A stretch of DNA of 64,000 bases from G963665495 sp963665495 (GTDB lineage: Bacteria > Desulfobacterota > Desulfovibrionia > Desulfovibrionales > Desulfovibrionaceae). The DNA is taken from contig OY762289.1 in the NCBI GenBank assembly GCA_963665495.1, forward strand, positions 5,704,001-5,768,000, given 5' to 3'. Shown piece by piece: positions 6,758 through 18,711 of the stretch. How positions within the stretch are numbered: the stretch's first letter is position 1; each line of letters opens with the position of its first letter. The notes under the pieces were generated by a model that searched no databases, had not been told where the DNA came from, and saw only the letters and a list, made by a program, of their open reading frames with translations. Position numbers and translations under genes: made by a program.

Positions 6758-7966
6758 ATGAGACCAGTAGAGATGAAACCCGATGTATTCTGGGTGGGTG
6801 CTGTGGACTGGAGCAGCCGCGACTTCCACGGCTATTCCCGCTCACCCAGGGGTACGACCTATAATGCCTATTTGATCAAAGACGAAAAGACCACGCTGTT
6901 CGACACTGTCAAAGCCGATCATGCGGGAGAACTGCTTTGCAGCATCAGCCATCTGGTGAATCCCGAGGAAATCGACTACATTGTGGTCAACCACCTTGAG
7001 CCCGATCACGCCGGTGCGCTGCCTCAGATTATCGAGCGCTGCAAGCCGGAAAAGATCTTTGTCTCGCCCATGGGCGAGCGCGCGCTCAAGGCCCACTTCC
7101 ACGACAAGGACTGGCCCGTGGAAGTGGTCAAATCCGGAGACACCATCAACATCGGCAAGCGCGACATCCATTTCGTGGAAACCCGGATGCTGCACTGGCC
7201 GGACAGCATGTGTTCCTATGTGGCCCAGGACAAGCTGATGATCACCAACGACATCTTCGGCCAGAACATTGCCTCCAGTGTTCGCTACGCCGATGAAGTC
7301 GAACGGGACATCCTTTTCAATGCCGCCAAGGAATACTATGCGAACATCGTGCTGCCTTATTCGGCCGTTACGCTGAAAACCCTGGATGCGCTGGCCGAAA
7401 TGAAGCTCGATATCGACATGATCGCTCCCGACCACGGCCTGATTTTCCGTGGAAAGGAAGATGTGTCCTACATCATTGATCTTTACCGCAAGTTTGCCGA
7501 GCAAAAGCCCGCCAAAAAGGCCGTCATCGTGTACGACTCCATGTGGCACAGCACGGAAAAAATGGCAGCCGCCATTGGCAGCGGTCTGACCGAAGGCGGT
7601 ATTGTGGTCAAGCAGATGTGGATGAAGGCCAACCACCACAGCGCCGTGATGACCGAAGTCTGGGATGCTGCCGCCGTTATCGTCGGTTCGCCCACGCACA
7701 ACAACGGCATTATGCCCCTGGTGGCCGCCATGCTGACCTACATGAAAGGGCTGCGTCCGCAGAACAAGATCGGCGTCGCTTTCGGCTCCTTCGGATGGAG
7801 CGGCGAGTGCGTCAAGATCATCAGCGACTGGCTCGAACAGATGGGCATGGAAATGCCTGAAGAAGCCATCAAGTGCAAAAACGTCCCGACTCATGAGGAC
7901 CTGTCCAAGTGCTATCAGCTGGGACTCCGGCTGGCAGAACTGATCAAGGCCAAAGTGGACGCCTAG
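6758..7966 (+). CDS. roo: Rubredoxin:oxygen oxidoreductase, flavodiiron protein
   Basis: Cytoplasmic four-electron oxygen reductase (and possible NO reductase) using rubredoxin as donor. The protein is 402 aa, the same length as Desulfovibrio gigas ROO. The N-terminal metallo-beta-lactamase domain carries the diiron ligands H79-x-E81-x-D83-H84, H146, D165 and H226. The C-terminal flavodoxin domain (about 254-402) has the FMN phosphate loop YDSMWHSTEKM and the later SPTHNNG and FGSFGWSGE loops. A GAGG site lies before the ATG; an in-frame Met six codons in is the only close alternative. Last gene of the oxygen-defence cluster, closed by a strong terminator. Confidence 0.97.
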   Translation: MRPVEMKPDVFWVGAVDWSSRDFHGYSRSPRGTTYNAYLIKDEKTTLFDTVKADHAGELLCSISHLVNPEEIDYIVVNHLEPDHAGALPQIIERCKPEKIFVSPMGERALKAHFHDKDWPVEVVKSGDTINIGKRDIHFVETRMLHWPDSMCSYVAQDKLMITNDIFGQNIASSVRYADEVERDILFNAAKEYYANIVLPYSAVTLKTLDALAEMKLDIDMIAPDHGLIFRGKEDVSYIIDLYRKFAEQKPAKKAVIVYDSMWHSTEKMAAAIGSGLTEGGIVVKQMWMKANHHSAVMTEVWDAAAVIVGSPTHNNGIMPLVAAMLTYMKGLRPQNKIGVAFGSFGWSGECVKIISDWLEQMGMEMPEEAIKCKNVPTHEDLSKCYQLGLRLAELIKAKVDA

Positions 7967-7995
7967 CGCTGCAGCGCTGTTATACGCTCACAAGC

Positions 7996-8035
7996 AAATC
8001 ACCCCGAGTCTGTCAGGCTCGGGGTGATTTTTTTT
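7996..8035 (+). terminator. Strong rho-independent terminator after roo
   Basis: AAATCACCCCGAG pairs perfectly with CTCGGGGTGATTT (13 base pairs, 9-base loop), followed by five further T. Confidence 0.92.
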
Positions 8036-8061
8036 GTCGGGCGACCGCCTGTTTTTTGATT

Positions 8062-8222
8062 TTAGAGCATCTTAATCTTGAAAAGATTGAGATGCTCTTA
8101 TGTATTTATCTGAAACAATGAGATATTTTAGAGACTCTTAGCGATTCTTCGAGCTTAGGGTCTTTTATTCAACCAGGCTGTGTTTCAGATGTGAGCCTTG
8201 TTTCAAGGCGAAAATGCGCTAA
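8062..8222. repeat. Dispersed intergenic repeat, copy A
   Basis: The region between roo and the DUF4405 gene contains an intergenic element also found at 37314-37406. The start (TTAGAGCATCTTAA against TTAGAGCGTCTTAA) and the end match; a 25-base stretch (8192-8216 with 37376-37400) is identical and contains the hairpin GCCTTG-ttt-CAAGGC. Copy A is longer, with an extra internal segment: a stem from AGAGCATCT to AGATGCTCT at 8064-8098, then a second TTTTAGAG at about 8128. Nothing in it looks coding. Family and genome copy number are unknown. Confidence 0.7.
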
Positions 8223-8343
8223 AAAAGGTGCCCCATAGGCAATCATCCGAATTGTATGTTATACGGACGTATCGTTTGCAGGAGGATTTCGCAGGTCCCA
8301 TTCTTAATTTTCGTACGTTGTTCCAGTCAAAAAGGAATCGCAC

Positions 8344-9177
8344 ATGAACATACGCAGGCTCACATCACTCACGGCTCTGGTCAGTTTCATTTTCGTGGTT
8401 GTCACCAGCGTGGTCCTTTACATCGCGCCGCACGGGCGTACGGCGTACTGGACCAACTGGAGTTTCTGGGGCATGAGCAAAGACCAGTGGGGCAACGTTC
8501 ACATCAACCTGGGGCTGCTCTTTCTTCTGGCCCTGCTGCTGCACATCTATTACAACTGGAAACCCATCACCAGTTATCTGAAAAACAAAAGCAAAGAACT
8601 GAAAATTTTTACTCCGGAATGCAGTCTTGCCGTGCTGCTTTGCCTGGTGTGCACCATGGGCACGCTGGCACTTGTACCGCCTTTTTCCAGCATTCTGGAT
8701 TTCAGCGAATCCCTCAAGGAAGCGGCCTCGCAAAAATACGGCGATCCGCCCTGGGGACATGCGGAGCTTTCGCCCCTGAACAGCTTTGCCAAAAAAATGG
8801 GCTGGGATCCGCAGCAGTCCCTGACAATTCTTGTCGAAGCCGGATTTCGCGTAGACGATGCGGGGCAGACCCTTAAGGTCATTGCCGCGGCCAACGAAGT
8901 TTCACCACAAAAGTTGTATGAGACGCTGCAGGCCAAACTGAGCGGCGCGGAGGGGGCCGGTGCTTCCGGTCTACCTGATACGCCCCCCGGCGGTTTCGGA
9001 TTGCGGACGTTGGATGAAATTTCCAAAGCCTACAACATGCCCTTGGAAGGCTTTCTGAATGCGCTCAAGGCCAAAAACATCCAGGCGGCTGCGGACCAGA
9101 ACGTCAAGGCCATTGCCGCGGCCAACGAACTCTCGCCCTATGAAGTATTTGATATCCTGAAAACTGCTGAAAAATGA
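8344..9177 (+). CDS. DUF4405-like membrane protein with duplicated C-terminal module
   Basis: A 277-aa protein. The N-terminal third has three predicted membrane segments (about 7-29, 52-72 and 93-112). H53 and H67 are 14 apart in the second segment, and H30 follows the first; this His spacing suggests a heme-b-binding cytochrome-like membrane domain of the DUF4405 type. The C-terminal part holds a repeated module of about 53 residues (146-198 and 223-275), each ending in a near-identical segment (VIAAANEVSP and AIAAANELSP). An AAGGA site precedes the ATG. Electron-transfer function is inferred only from the histidines; no partner enzyme is adjacent. Confidence 0.72.
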   Translation: MNIRRLTSLTALVSFIFVVVTSVVLYIAPHGRTAYWTNWSFWGMSKDQWGNVHINLGLLFLLALLLHIYYNWKPITSYLKNKSKELKIFTPECSLAVLLCLVCTMGTLALVPPFSSILDFSESLKEAASQKYGDPPWGHAELSPLNSFAKKMGWDPQQSLTILVEAGFRVDDAGQTLKVIAAANEVSPQKLYETLQAKLSGAEGAGASGLPDTPPGGFGLRTLDEISKAYNMPLEGFLNALKAKNIQAAADQNVKAIAAANELSPYEVFDILKTAEK

Positions 9178-9215
9178 GGCATGCCATTCCGGGAGTGTTT
9201 TGAGGCATAAAAAAA

Positions 9216-9586
9216 TCCGGAGTCTTCTGTTGCAATTCCAATTTCAAATCGGAAATGGCCTATTATTCAATCCCTGCTAATGAAAAGGAGCTCCAACGGG
9301 GCGGCATAAATGAAGCCCAGGGTGTAACCCTGGGAGAAGTCACAAGCGTACAGTAGAGCCCTGTAGGGGCGACATGGCAGGGCAATAATCTCTCGTCATG
9401 TCGCCCCTACAGGGCTCATTTCATCCGGATTACCTTCCCCAGGGCGTTGCCCTGGGCTTCATTTATGCCGCCCCGTTGGGGCTTAAATGAAAGAACAGAT
9501 CTGGCCTCACCCACTATTTCTCACTCTTTAAGAAGCAAAAAAATTATGGAATGTCTGAGTTGAAATTGGAATAAGAGGGCTCCGGA
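9216..9586. repeat. Nested foldback element (REP/REPIN- or MITE-like)
   Basis: Fills the gap between two convergent membrane-protein genes. An inner arm starting near 9293 pairs with one ending near 9479: the sequence around CAACGGGGCGGCATAAATGA reappears inverted before 9479, and AGAGCCCTGTAGGGGCGACA pairs with its complement near the centre (about 9400-9418). Each arm carries its own small palindrome (CCCAGGG/CCCTGGG). An outer 13-base inverted repeat (ATTCCAATTTCAA at 9235-9247, TTGAAATTGGAAT at 9560-9572) and a 7-base one (9216-9222 with 9580-9586) enclose it. No transposase frame is inside, so mobility would have to come from elsewhere. Confidence 0.8.
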
Positions 9587-9611
9587 CGCTTGTGTCTGCA
9601 ATTCCCCTAAA

Positions 9612-10076
9612 TCAATCACGCCATTGGGCGTAGCGGCTGGCACCACGGAATACGGCGACCAGGGCGGTGACGCCGAGCAGCATGGCAAATCCCAGGTGCG
9701 ACCAGTCGATGAGCATGGTAGTGGTGGGGCTGTACCAGATATCGGGCAGGTTTTTCAGCATGCGTAAAAAGCCGGTGGCGAATATCAGCCCCAAAAGAAT
9801 CACCCGAGTCCAGCCCAGGGTGGAAAGCCGGATGCGTTTGTGGTCCCGCGCCAGATAGGCGTAGCAAAGATAGCCCACCAGCAGTCCGAGCAGGGCCGCC
9901 GCAATGAGATGGATTTTGTGGGTCGTGAAATAGGCCGCCAGCCAGCCCAGGCCGGGAATGTCGGCGATGTAGTAACGCTTGAAAATGGGCATCTGAGCCA
10001 TGCCTGTCAGAGCCAGAGTGGCTATCAACAATACGTACGACCAGTGTTGCCAGGTCGCCATGGGCTTTTTCTGCAT
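9612..10076 (-). CDS. Small four-helix membrane protein, possible b-type cytochrome
   Basis: A 154-aa integral membrane protein with four predicted helices. Histidines at H11, H53, H56 and about H127 lie at or near helix ends (WQHWSYVLL, TTHKIHLIAAALL, WSHLGFAMLL), a pattern seen in small di-heme cytochrome b subunits; heme binding is inferred. The start at 10076 is chosen over the ATG at 10103 because GGAG lies 8 bases upstream of it. It lies 78 bases downstream of the RND gene on the same strand and could be in that transcript. A nested inverted repeat follows. Family not recognised with certainty. Confidence 0.65.
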   Translation of the reverse strand: MQKKPMATWQHWSYVLLIATLALTGMAQMPIFKRYYIADIPGLGWLAAYFTTHKIHLIAAALLGLLVGYLCYAYLARDHKRIRLSTLGWTRVILLGLIFATGFLRMLKNLPDIWYSPTTTMLIDWSHLGFAMLLGVTALVAVFRGASRYAQWRD

Positions 10077-10154
10077 CGATACGTCTCCTTTTTTGTTGTT
10101 CAACTAAATGTATACGCGGGGCCGGGCGTATAGTCCGGACAAACTTACGGACTG

Positions 10155-13286
<3,132 letters not shown>

Positions 13287-13289
13287 GGC

Positions 13290-14492
13290 TCAATCCTTGG
13301 ATTTCCCGTTGCCCGATTGGGGCAAACGGATGGCCGCGCCGTCTTCCAGCAGATGCTTGCCCAGAGTCACCACCTGCCCGTCGATCAGCTCTTTCAGGTT
13401 ATCGCTGGGGGTCAGAGGCAGCACCTCCACCCGGTCGTCCTGTTCGTATCCGAGCTGTACGGGCACAAATTTGACTTTGCTCTGCGCGTCTGTGGCCAGA
13501 AATACGCCCTGTTTGCCGTCCCTGCGGGTTATCGAAGCCTGCGGCACGGTAAGCGCGTCCGGATGCAGCCCCAGGTTGAGGCGTACGCGCGCGAACATGC
13601 CCGGAACCAGCAGGCCGTCTTTGTTGGGCACGCTGATCTCCACCCGACCCTGGCGGGAGGACTCCTGCATTACGGGAGCCAGGCGCGAAACCTGCCCCTC
13701 AAAAGTCCGGCCGGGGTATGCGTCCGTGGTGATTTCGGCTTTCTGCCCGTGTTTGATGTAGGGAAAATCGCGTTCGATGACATGGATCACCGCGCGCAGC
13801 GGATCCAGAGCCACCACCGAGACGATGGATGCCTTGGCGTCTATGGTGTCGCCTTCGTCGGTGAAGCGTTCGCCCACCACGCGTTCGGTCTCGGGGCCGT
13901 CCCAGGTGGCGCGGATGCGCGTATAGTTGAGCCGGACCTTGGCCCCTTCCAGCGCGGCTTCTTTCTGCCGGACCTGGGCCTGGGCCAGCAGCAGCCTGGC
14001 CTGGGTGGAATCCTTTTTGGCCAGCGCGTCGTCCAGATCGGACTGGGAAACAGCATTACGTTTGCGCAGGCTTTGCTGGCGGTCCAGATCCCGCTTGGCC
14101 ACGGAAAGGTCGCTCTGGGCCTCGATGAGCGAGGCTCTGGCGACTTCCAGCGAGGCCTGGGCTTCGCTGACCGCCTGCTCGTGCTCATGACTGTCCAGTT
14201 CGGCGATGATCTGCCCGTTGCGGACGGTGTCGCCGATATCCACATGCAGTTTTTCCAGCCGTCCGGTTACCTTGGGGGCCACCACAAAGCTGGCGCCCGC
14301 TTCCAGCGTACCGGTAAACGAGCCGATATGGCTGATGCTCTGGATTGTCACCGGTTCCAGCAGCACGACCACGGCTTTCGGCCCTTTATTTTTTGATTCT
14401 ATGGCGCGGTGTTCGGCAACGCGCAGCATAACCTGCCAGCCTATCAGCCCAATGACGAGCGCCAGAAAGAGGAACCAAAGGAGTTTTTTCAT
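13290..14492 (-). CDS. RND efflux adaptor, periplasmic membrane-fusion protein
   Basis: A 400-aa adaptor linking the RND pump to an outer-membrane channel. An N-terminal membrane anchor (residues 4-24) is followed by a split lipoyl-like domain (GTLEAGASFVVAPKVTGRLEKLHVDIGD; later VRLNYTRIRATWDG), an alpha-helical hairpin of about residues 105-185 rich in Ala, Glu and Gln, and C-terminal beta-barrel and membrane-proximal domains. It directly precedes the pump gene with a 3-base gap, so the two are co-translated. The ribosome site is weak. Confidence 0.92.
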   Translation of the reverse strand: MKKLLWFLFLALVIGLIGWQVMLRVAEHRAIESKNKGPKAVVVLLEPVTIQSISHIGSFTGTLEAGASFVVAPKVTGRLEKLHVDIGDTVRNGQIIAELDSHEHEQAVSEAQASLEVARASLIEAQSDLSVAKRDLDRQQSLRKRNAVSQSDLDDALAKKDSTQARLLLAQAQVRQKEAALEGAKVRLNYTRIRATWDGPETERVVGERFTDEGDTIDAKASIVSVVALDPLRAVIHVIERDFPYIKHGQKAEITTDAYPGRTFEGQVSRLAPVMQESSRQGRVEISVPNKDGLLVPGMFARVRLNLGLHPDALTVPQASITRRDGKQGVFLATDAQSKVKFVPVQLGYEQDDRVEVLPLTPSDNLKELIDGQVVTLGKHLLEDGAAIRLPQSGNGKSKD

Positions 14493-14670
14493 GTCGGCCC
14501 TGTATGCGCTTACGCATCTCGCTAGAAGTGTACTCGTGGGGTAATCATTTATTATCCCGTGTGCGTAGCGAATACAAGAATCTTAAGGGGCTGGTAACAA
14601 GTTTTAACAATTTTCCGATTATCCTTGTATTTCAGTAGGAAACATACAGACAAGGAGACCTGTTTCCGAC

Positions 14671-14708
14671 GAAAAAATATATGCGGGACGCCCCGGAGGG
14701 CGACCCGC
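14671..14708 (-). terminator. Terminator of the CoA-disulfide reductase gene
   Basis: On the minus strand, just after the stop at 14725, GCGGGTCGCCC pairs with GGGCGTCCCGC around a short loop and is followed by ATATATTTTTTC. Confidence 0.8.
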
Positions 14709-14724
14709 TTCAGAGAATCAGTAA

Positions 14725-16419
14725 TTAACTGTTGAGGGCGAAAGGCCAGGCCATGATGCCGCCTTCCATGACCCGGACGTTTTTCCAGCCTGCGGCTTCC
14801 AGTACGCGCTGGGCTTCGTAGCCGCGCATGGAGATTTTGCAGAAGGTGACGATTTCCGTGTCCTTGTCCTGGGGCAGCTTGTCCAGCGAATTGCGCAGCG
14901 CGCCCAGCGGGATGAGCTGCTCGCCCACATTCAACCGCAGCACTTCGAACTCCTTGGGCGAGCGGACGTCGAGGATGAAAGGCTTGTTGCCCGAATCCAC
15001 GAGCTTTTTGACGTCCACATTGGAGATGCCCTGCATGCGGCCGGCCAGTTTGTTGTCCAGGATGTGGGCGGTGGTGATGAAATGGTCGATGGCCAGGGAA
15101 AAGGGCGGCGCGTAGGGCAGATCCGCGGTGGCGATATCCGTGATGGTGTTGCCGTTCATTACGGCCATGGCAGCTTCGGCCACCTGGCGGTTCACCTCGC
15201 CGGGTCCGACGCATTGGAATCCGAGGATCCGGCCGGTCTTGGCGTCGGCGACCATCTTGGAAACCAGCAGCTTGGCGCCCATGAATCCGGGTTTGTCCAT
15301 GCTGGAGTTGGTGGCGGTGACTACCTCGTAGCCTTCCTCGATTGCGCGGCGTTCGGACAGTCCGGTGGAGCCGGCGCTGAGGTCGAATACTTTGCAGATG
15401 CCGCTGCCGATGGTGCCGGGAAAGACCGTGGAGTCGCCCAGGACCATGTTGGTGGCGGCCACGCGGGCTTCCAGGTTGGCCAGGTCGCCCATGGGGGCCG
15501 GAGCCTTTTTGCCGGTGATGCGGTTGGTCAGTTCCACGCAGTCTCCGGCGGCGTAAATGTCCGGATCAGAGGTCCGCATGTACTGGTCCACGTCGATGCC
15601 GCCGCGTTCGCCGATTTTCAGCCCGGCTTCCTTGGCCAGCTTGATGTTGGGCACCACGCCTATGGCCACCACGGCCAGTTCGCAGGGCAGTACCGTGCCG
15701 TCCTTGAGTTTGACGCCGGTGAGCTGGCCGTTTTCGCCGATAAATTCGGATACGCCGTTGTCCGTGTGCACGGTGGCGCCCATGGCGCCCACGTGTTTTT
15801 CCACCAGCTTGGCCAGTTCCCAGTCCAGGAATAGCAGCAGCTGGGAGAGCATTTCCACCACGTCGACCTTCATGCCGGATTCGGTCAGGGCTTCGCAGAC
15901 TTCGATGCCGATCAGTCCGCCGCCCACGATGACTACGTTTTTGACCTTGCCCGAATCACGCAGCGAACGCAGTTCGTCGGCGTCGCTCATCTGGGACAGC
16001 GAGCGGACTCCTTTGAGTTCGATGCCCGGAATGGGCGGACGGCGTGGGGTGGCTCCGGTGCAGATGATCAGCTTGTCATAGGGAACGGTGGCGCTTTCGC
16101 CGGTGACCTGGTTGGTGCAGGAAACGGTTTTTTGCGTACGGTCAATGGCAGTGACTTCGGTGTTTACCTTGGCGTTGACGCCCTTGGCGGCGGCGAAAAA
16201 AGCCTCGTCGCGGACAACACCGGCGGGAGTGGACAGCAGCATGTCCCGTTCGTCGAAGGTTCCGCCGATATAATAAGGATAGCCGCAGGAGGCCATGGAC
16301 AGCTCGGGGGCTTTTTGCAGCAGCGTGACTTCCGCGCTTTCATCCAGACGCTTGGCGCGGGCGGCCGCCTTGGGACCGGCGGCCGAACCGCCGATTACGA
16401 CAATTTTCTTGGTGCTCAT
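14725..16419 (-). CDS. CoA-disulfide reductase-like flavoprotein fused to rhodanese
   Basis: A 564-aa FAD/NAD(P)H pyridine-nucleotide-disulfide oxidoreductase with a C-terminal rhodanese domain, the architecture of CoA-disulfide/polysulfide or persulfide reductases (CoADR-Rhd, Npsr). FAD motif GGSAAG at 10-15; redox cysteine C45 in SMASCGYPYY; second dinucleotide motif VIVGGGLIGIEVCEAL near 168; AGDC motif near residue 297. The rhodanese domain is about 470-564, with the active-site loop cysteine in VTFCKISMRGYEA. It probably reduces CoA-bound persulfides or elemental sulfur, sensible in a sulfur-metabolising anaerobe. A single-gene unit with its own terminator. Confidence 0.9.
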   Translation of the reverse strand: MSTKKIVVIGGSAAGPKAAARAKRLDESAEVTLLQKAPELSMASCGYPYYIGGTFDERDMLLSTPAGVVRDEAFFAAAKGVNAKVNTEVTAIDRTQKTVSCTNQVTGESATVPYDKLIICTGATPRRPPIPGIELKGVRSLSQMSDADELRSLRDSGKVKNVVIVGGGLIGIEVCEALTESGMKVDVVEMLSQLLLFLDWELAKLVEKHVGAMGATVHTDNGVSEFIGENGQLTGVKLKDGTVLPCELAVVAIGVVPNIKLAKEAGLKIGERGGIDVDQYMRTSDPDIYAAGDCVELTNRITGKKAPAPMGDLANLEARVAATNMVLGDSTVFPGTIGSGICKVFDLSAGSTGLSERRAIEEGYEVVTATNSSMDKPGFMGAKLLVSKMVADAKTGRILGFQCVGPGEVNRQVAEAAMAVMNGNTITDIATADLPYAPPFSLAIDHFITTAHILDNKLAGRMQGISNVDVKKLVDSGNKPFILDVRSPKEFEVLRLNVGEQLIPLGALRNSLDKLPQDKDTEIVTFCKISMRGYEAQRVLEAAGWKNVRVMEGGIMAWPFALNS

Positions 16420-16685
16420 CTATTTTCTCCTTTGCAATTCTATACATCCTGAGTTCGGGGGCTGCCGGAAAAAAGAGCAGAAACCCCATCTGCAACAGCA
16501 TGACATACACGGTAAGAAAACTAAATGGAAGAAAGCGAAAAAGCGATCCGCCAAAATAACGGGTAGCTGTCTTGTCCGCATCTTCCGGAACGAAAGTTGT
16601 TAGAGTGGTTATAGCCCTTCGTGTGGGAAACGATGTTGACGAGAATCAACATTGTATAAAAAAAATGGATTGAAGAAAGAAAATG
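16420..16685. other. Upstream region of the CoA-disulfide reductase gene
   Basis: No gene seen. An inverted repeat ATGTTGA-cgagaa-TCAACAT (16633-16652), about 215 bases upstream of the start codon, is a possible regulator site. The immediate upstream of the gene carries an AAAGGAG ribosome site on the minus strand. Confidence 0.4.
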
Positions 16686-16729
16686 AAAAAAAAGGGAGCG
16701 GCGCCGTTTTGGGCATGGCGGCGCCGCTC
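16686..16729 (-). terminator. Terminator of the TRAP transporter operon
   Basis: GAGCGGCGCCG pairs with CGGCGCCGCTC (11 base pairs, 12-base loop). Read on the minus strand it is followed by CCC and T8. Confidence 0.88.
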
Positions 16730-16822
16730 TTTAGTTCATGAACGCATTCCGAGCTCGTTCATGCCTGACCGGATCGGGGAAGAGTCCGGTTTCAGGTCGT
16801 CAGAGTATGATGAAGCAATGGG

Positions 16823-18169
16823 TCACATGGAACCGCCGATCATTTTTTCCGGCAGCCAGGTGATGATTTCGGGAAAAACCGTGCACAGCACCAGGGTGAG
16901 CATGATCATGAGAACAAAGGGTATGACGCCCTTGATGATATCCCCCATGGTCAGGCCCAGTTCCTCCGGAGCCGTGCCTTTGAGCACAAAGATGGACATG
17001 GCCATGGGCGGGGTCTGAAAGGCCATCTGCAGGTTGATGCAGATCATCATTCCGGCCCAGAGCGGATTGAATTCCAGGGCGGCCAGGATCGGGGTGAAAA
17101 TGGGCACGATGATGAAGACGATGCCGATCCATTCGATGAACAGCCCGAGCAGAAAGACGATGAGCATGATCATGAAGAACGAGGCCCAGCGACCGCCGGG
17201 AACCGCAAGAATGAATTCTGAGACCACGTCTCCGGCACCCGCGTTCATGAAGATACCCACGAACGCGTAACACAGCGCCGCGATCATCACCACGAAGGCG
17301 CTGACCCGCAGGGTTTCCAGCGAGGCGTGCCTGATAAGCCCCCAGCTGAATTTGCGGTAGAGCACGGCCAGCAGAATGGAAGCCAGGCAGCCCACAGCGG
17401 CGGCCTCCGTAGGAGGCGCGATGCCTGCGAAAATGGTGCCCAGCACCGCGGCGATGAGCATTACCGGCGGCAGCAGCGACGAAAGCAGCCGGAAAAGTTT
17501 TTTCGCTGTGAACGGCGTCATCTGATCCGCGGGAATGGACGGCCCGAGTTCCGGATTGATATGGCAGCGGATAACCACATAAAGAATGTACATGCAGGAC
17601 AGCAGCAGTCCGGGAAAGACCGCGCCCATGAACATCTGCCCGATGGATAGCCCGGCCTGCGGACCGTAGACAACGAGCATGATGCTGGGGGGGATCAGAA
17701 TACCCAGCGTACCGGTGGCCACGATACTGCCCGCGGCCAGAGATTTGTCGTAACCGCGCGTGACCATGGGCGCCAGGGCGATGAGCGTGAGAATGGTCAC
17801 GGATGCGGCGATAACTCCCAGGCAGGCGGCCAGGACCGTGCCGAAGAGAATGGTCACGATGGCCAGTCCGCCTTTGAGGCGGCCCAGCGCGTCGTAAAGG
17901 CTCTCGTAGAGGTCCTTGGTTATGCCCGAGTGCTGAAGCACCACCCCCATGAAGGTAAAGAGTGGAACAGCCAGATAGGGGTAGTTGAGCGAAAGGTCGT
18001 AGAACCGGCTGTAGAGAATGTGAAAGGTGGTTGTTGGCCCGAAAACCACAATGCCCACAAGAAAGGCCACACTGCCGATGACAAAGGCGATGGGGTAGCC
18101 GGTCAGGACGAGCGTAAAAACGCCGCCAAGCATCAGGACGGCAACGAGTTCGGCGCTGAGATCAATCAA
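16823..18169 (-). CDS. dctM: TRAP transporter large permease, DctM family
   Basis: A 448-aa inner-membrane subunit with about 12 predicted helices. It forms the sodium-driven translocation channel of a tripartite ATP-independent periplasmic transporter for organic acids. Family landmarks include PLFTFMGVVLQHSGI, GTLGILIPPSIMLVVYGPQAG and FAGIAPPTEAAAVG. The reading frame begins with TTG at 18169 and overlaps the end of dctQ by 8 bases, so translation is coupled; the next in-frame ATG (residue 13) would cut into the first helix. It lies in the operon dctP-dctQ-dctM. Confidence 0.93.
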   Translation of the reverse strand: MIDLSAELVAVLMLGGVFTLVLTGYPIAFVIGSVAFLVGIVVFGPTTTFHILYSRFYDLSLNYPYLAVPLFTFMGVVLQHSGITKDLYESLYDALGRLKGGLAIVTILFGTVLAACLGVIAASVTILTLIALAPMVTRGYDKSLAAGSIVATGTLGILIPPSIMLVVYGPQAGLSIGQMFMGAVFPGLLLSCMYILYVVIRCHINPELGPSIPADQMTPFTAKKLFRLLSSLLPPVMLIAAVLGTIFAGIAPPTEAAAVGCLASILLAVLYRKFSWGLIRHASLETLRVSAFVVMIAALCYAFVGIFMNAGAGDVVSEFILAVPGGRWASFFMIMLIVFLLGLFIEWIGIVFIIVPIFTPILAALEFNPLWAGMMICINLQMAFQTPPMAMSIFVLKGTAPEELGLTMGDIIKGVIPFVLMIMLTLVLCTVFPEIITWLPEKMIGGSM

Positions 18170-18680
18170 TTTCCTTACCCCTTACCAAAAAGTGAATATC
18201 TCTGATGAGCTTGGCCATGGCCTGAAAAATCATCAGTAAAAGCCCCAGGGCGAACAGGGTCCGGTAGGGCGCCGCGGGCGGGTACCAGAAGCTGGTGAAC
18301 ATGACTTCGTGAATTCTCCAGGCTTTGGCGGCCCAGACAACGGCCATCTTGAACATGACGATCATCAGCGGAAAAAAGAGCACCAGCGAACAGAGAACGT
18401 CCACCCAGGCTTTGCCGCGTTTGGAAAAGCGGCTGTAAAAAAGATCCACGCGCGTATGGGCGTCGTGCTTGAAATCAAAGGAAGCGCCCAGCAGGTAGAC
18501 CGCTCCACCGGCCATGCACAGGCAGTCGTAGGCCCAGATGGTGGGGGCATTGAAAAAATGGCGCGAAATGGTTTCGTACGAACCGATCAGGACCAGGAGA
18601 AAAGCAAACCACTTTCCCACAGCCCCTGATTTCTCACTGAGAAAGTCTATGAGTTTCAACAGGTTTTTCAGAAAGGTCAT
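18162..18680 (-). CDS. dctQ: TRAP transporter small permease, DctQ family
   Basis: A 172-aa membrane subunit with four predicted helices (about 17-37, 49-68, 96-116 and 138-158) that supports the large permease. It shows DctQ features such as SRHFFNAPTIWAYD and the DAHTRVDLFYSRFSKRGKAWVD loop. GGGAG precedes the ATG. It sits between dctP, 31 bases upstream, and dctM, which overlaps its end. Confidence 0.9.
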   Translation of the reverse strand: MTFLKNLLKLIDFLSEKSGAVGKWFAFLLVLIGSYETISRHFFNAPTIWAYDCLCMAGGAVYLLGASFDFKHDAHTRVDLFYSRFSKRGKAWVDVLCSLVLFFPLMIVMFKMAVVWAAKAWRIHEVMFTSFWYPPAAPYRTLFALGLLLMIFQAMAKLIRDIHFLVRGKEID

Positions 18681-18711
18681 GCTTTTCTCCCGTATCCTGT
18701 GCTGTCATTCG

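Noticed and set aside
9216..9586. The large foldback as a rho-independent terminator pair
   Set aside because: No T-runs at the arm ends and far longer and more nested than terminators; a mobile-repeat origin fits better.
14552..15214. A 220-codon minus-strand frame overlapping the CoA-disulfide reductase gene in another frame
   Set aside because: The overlapping frame encodes the rhodanese domain and is clearly the real one; this one is rich in Arg, His and Gly as expected of an off-frame reading.
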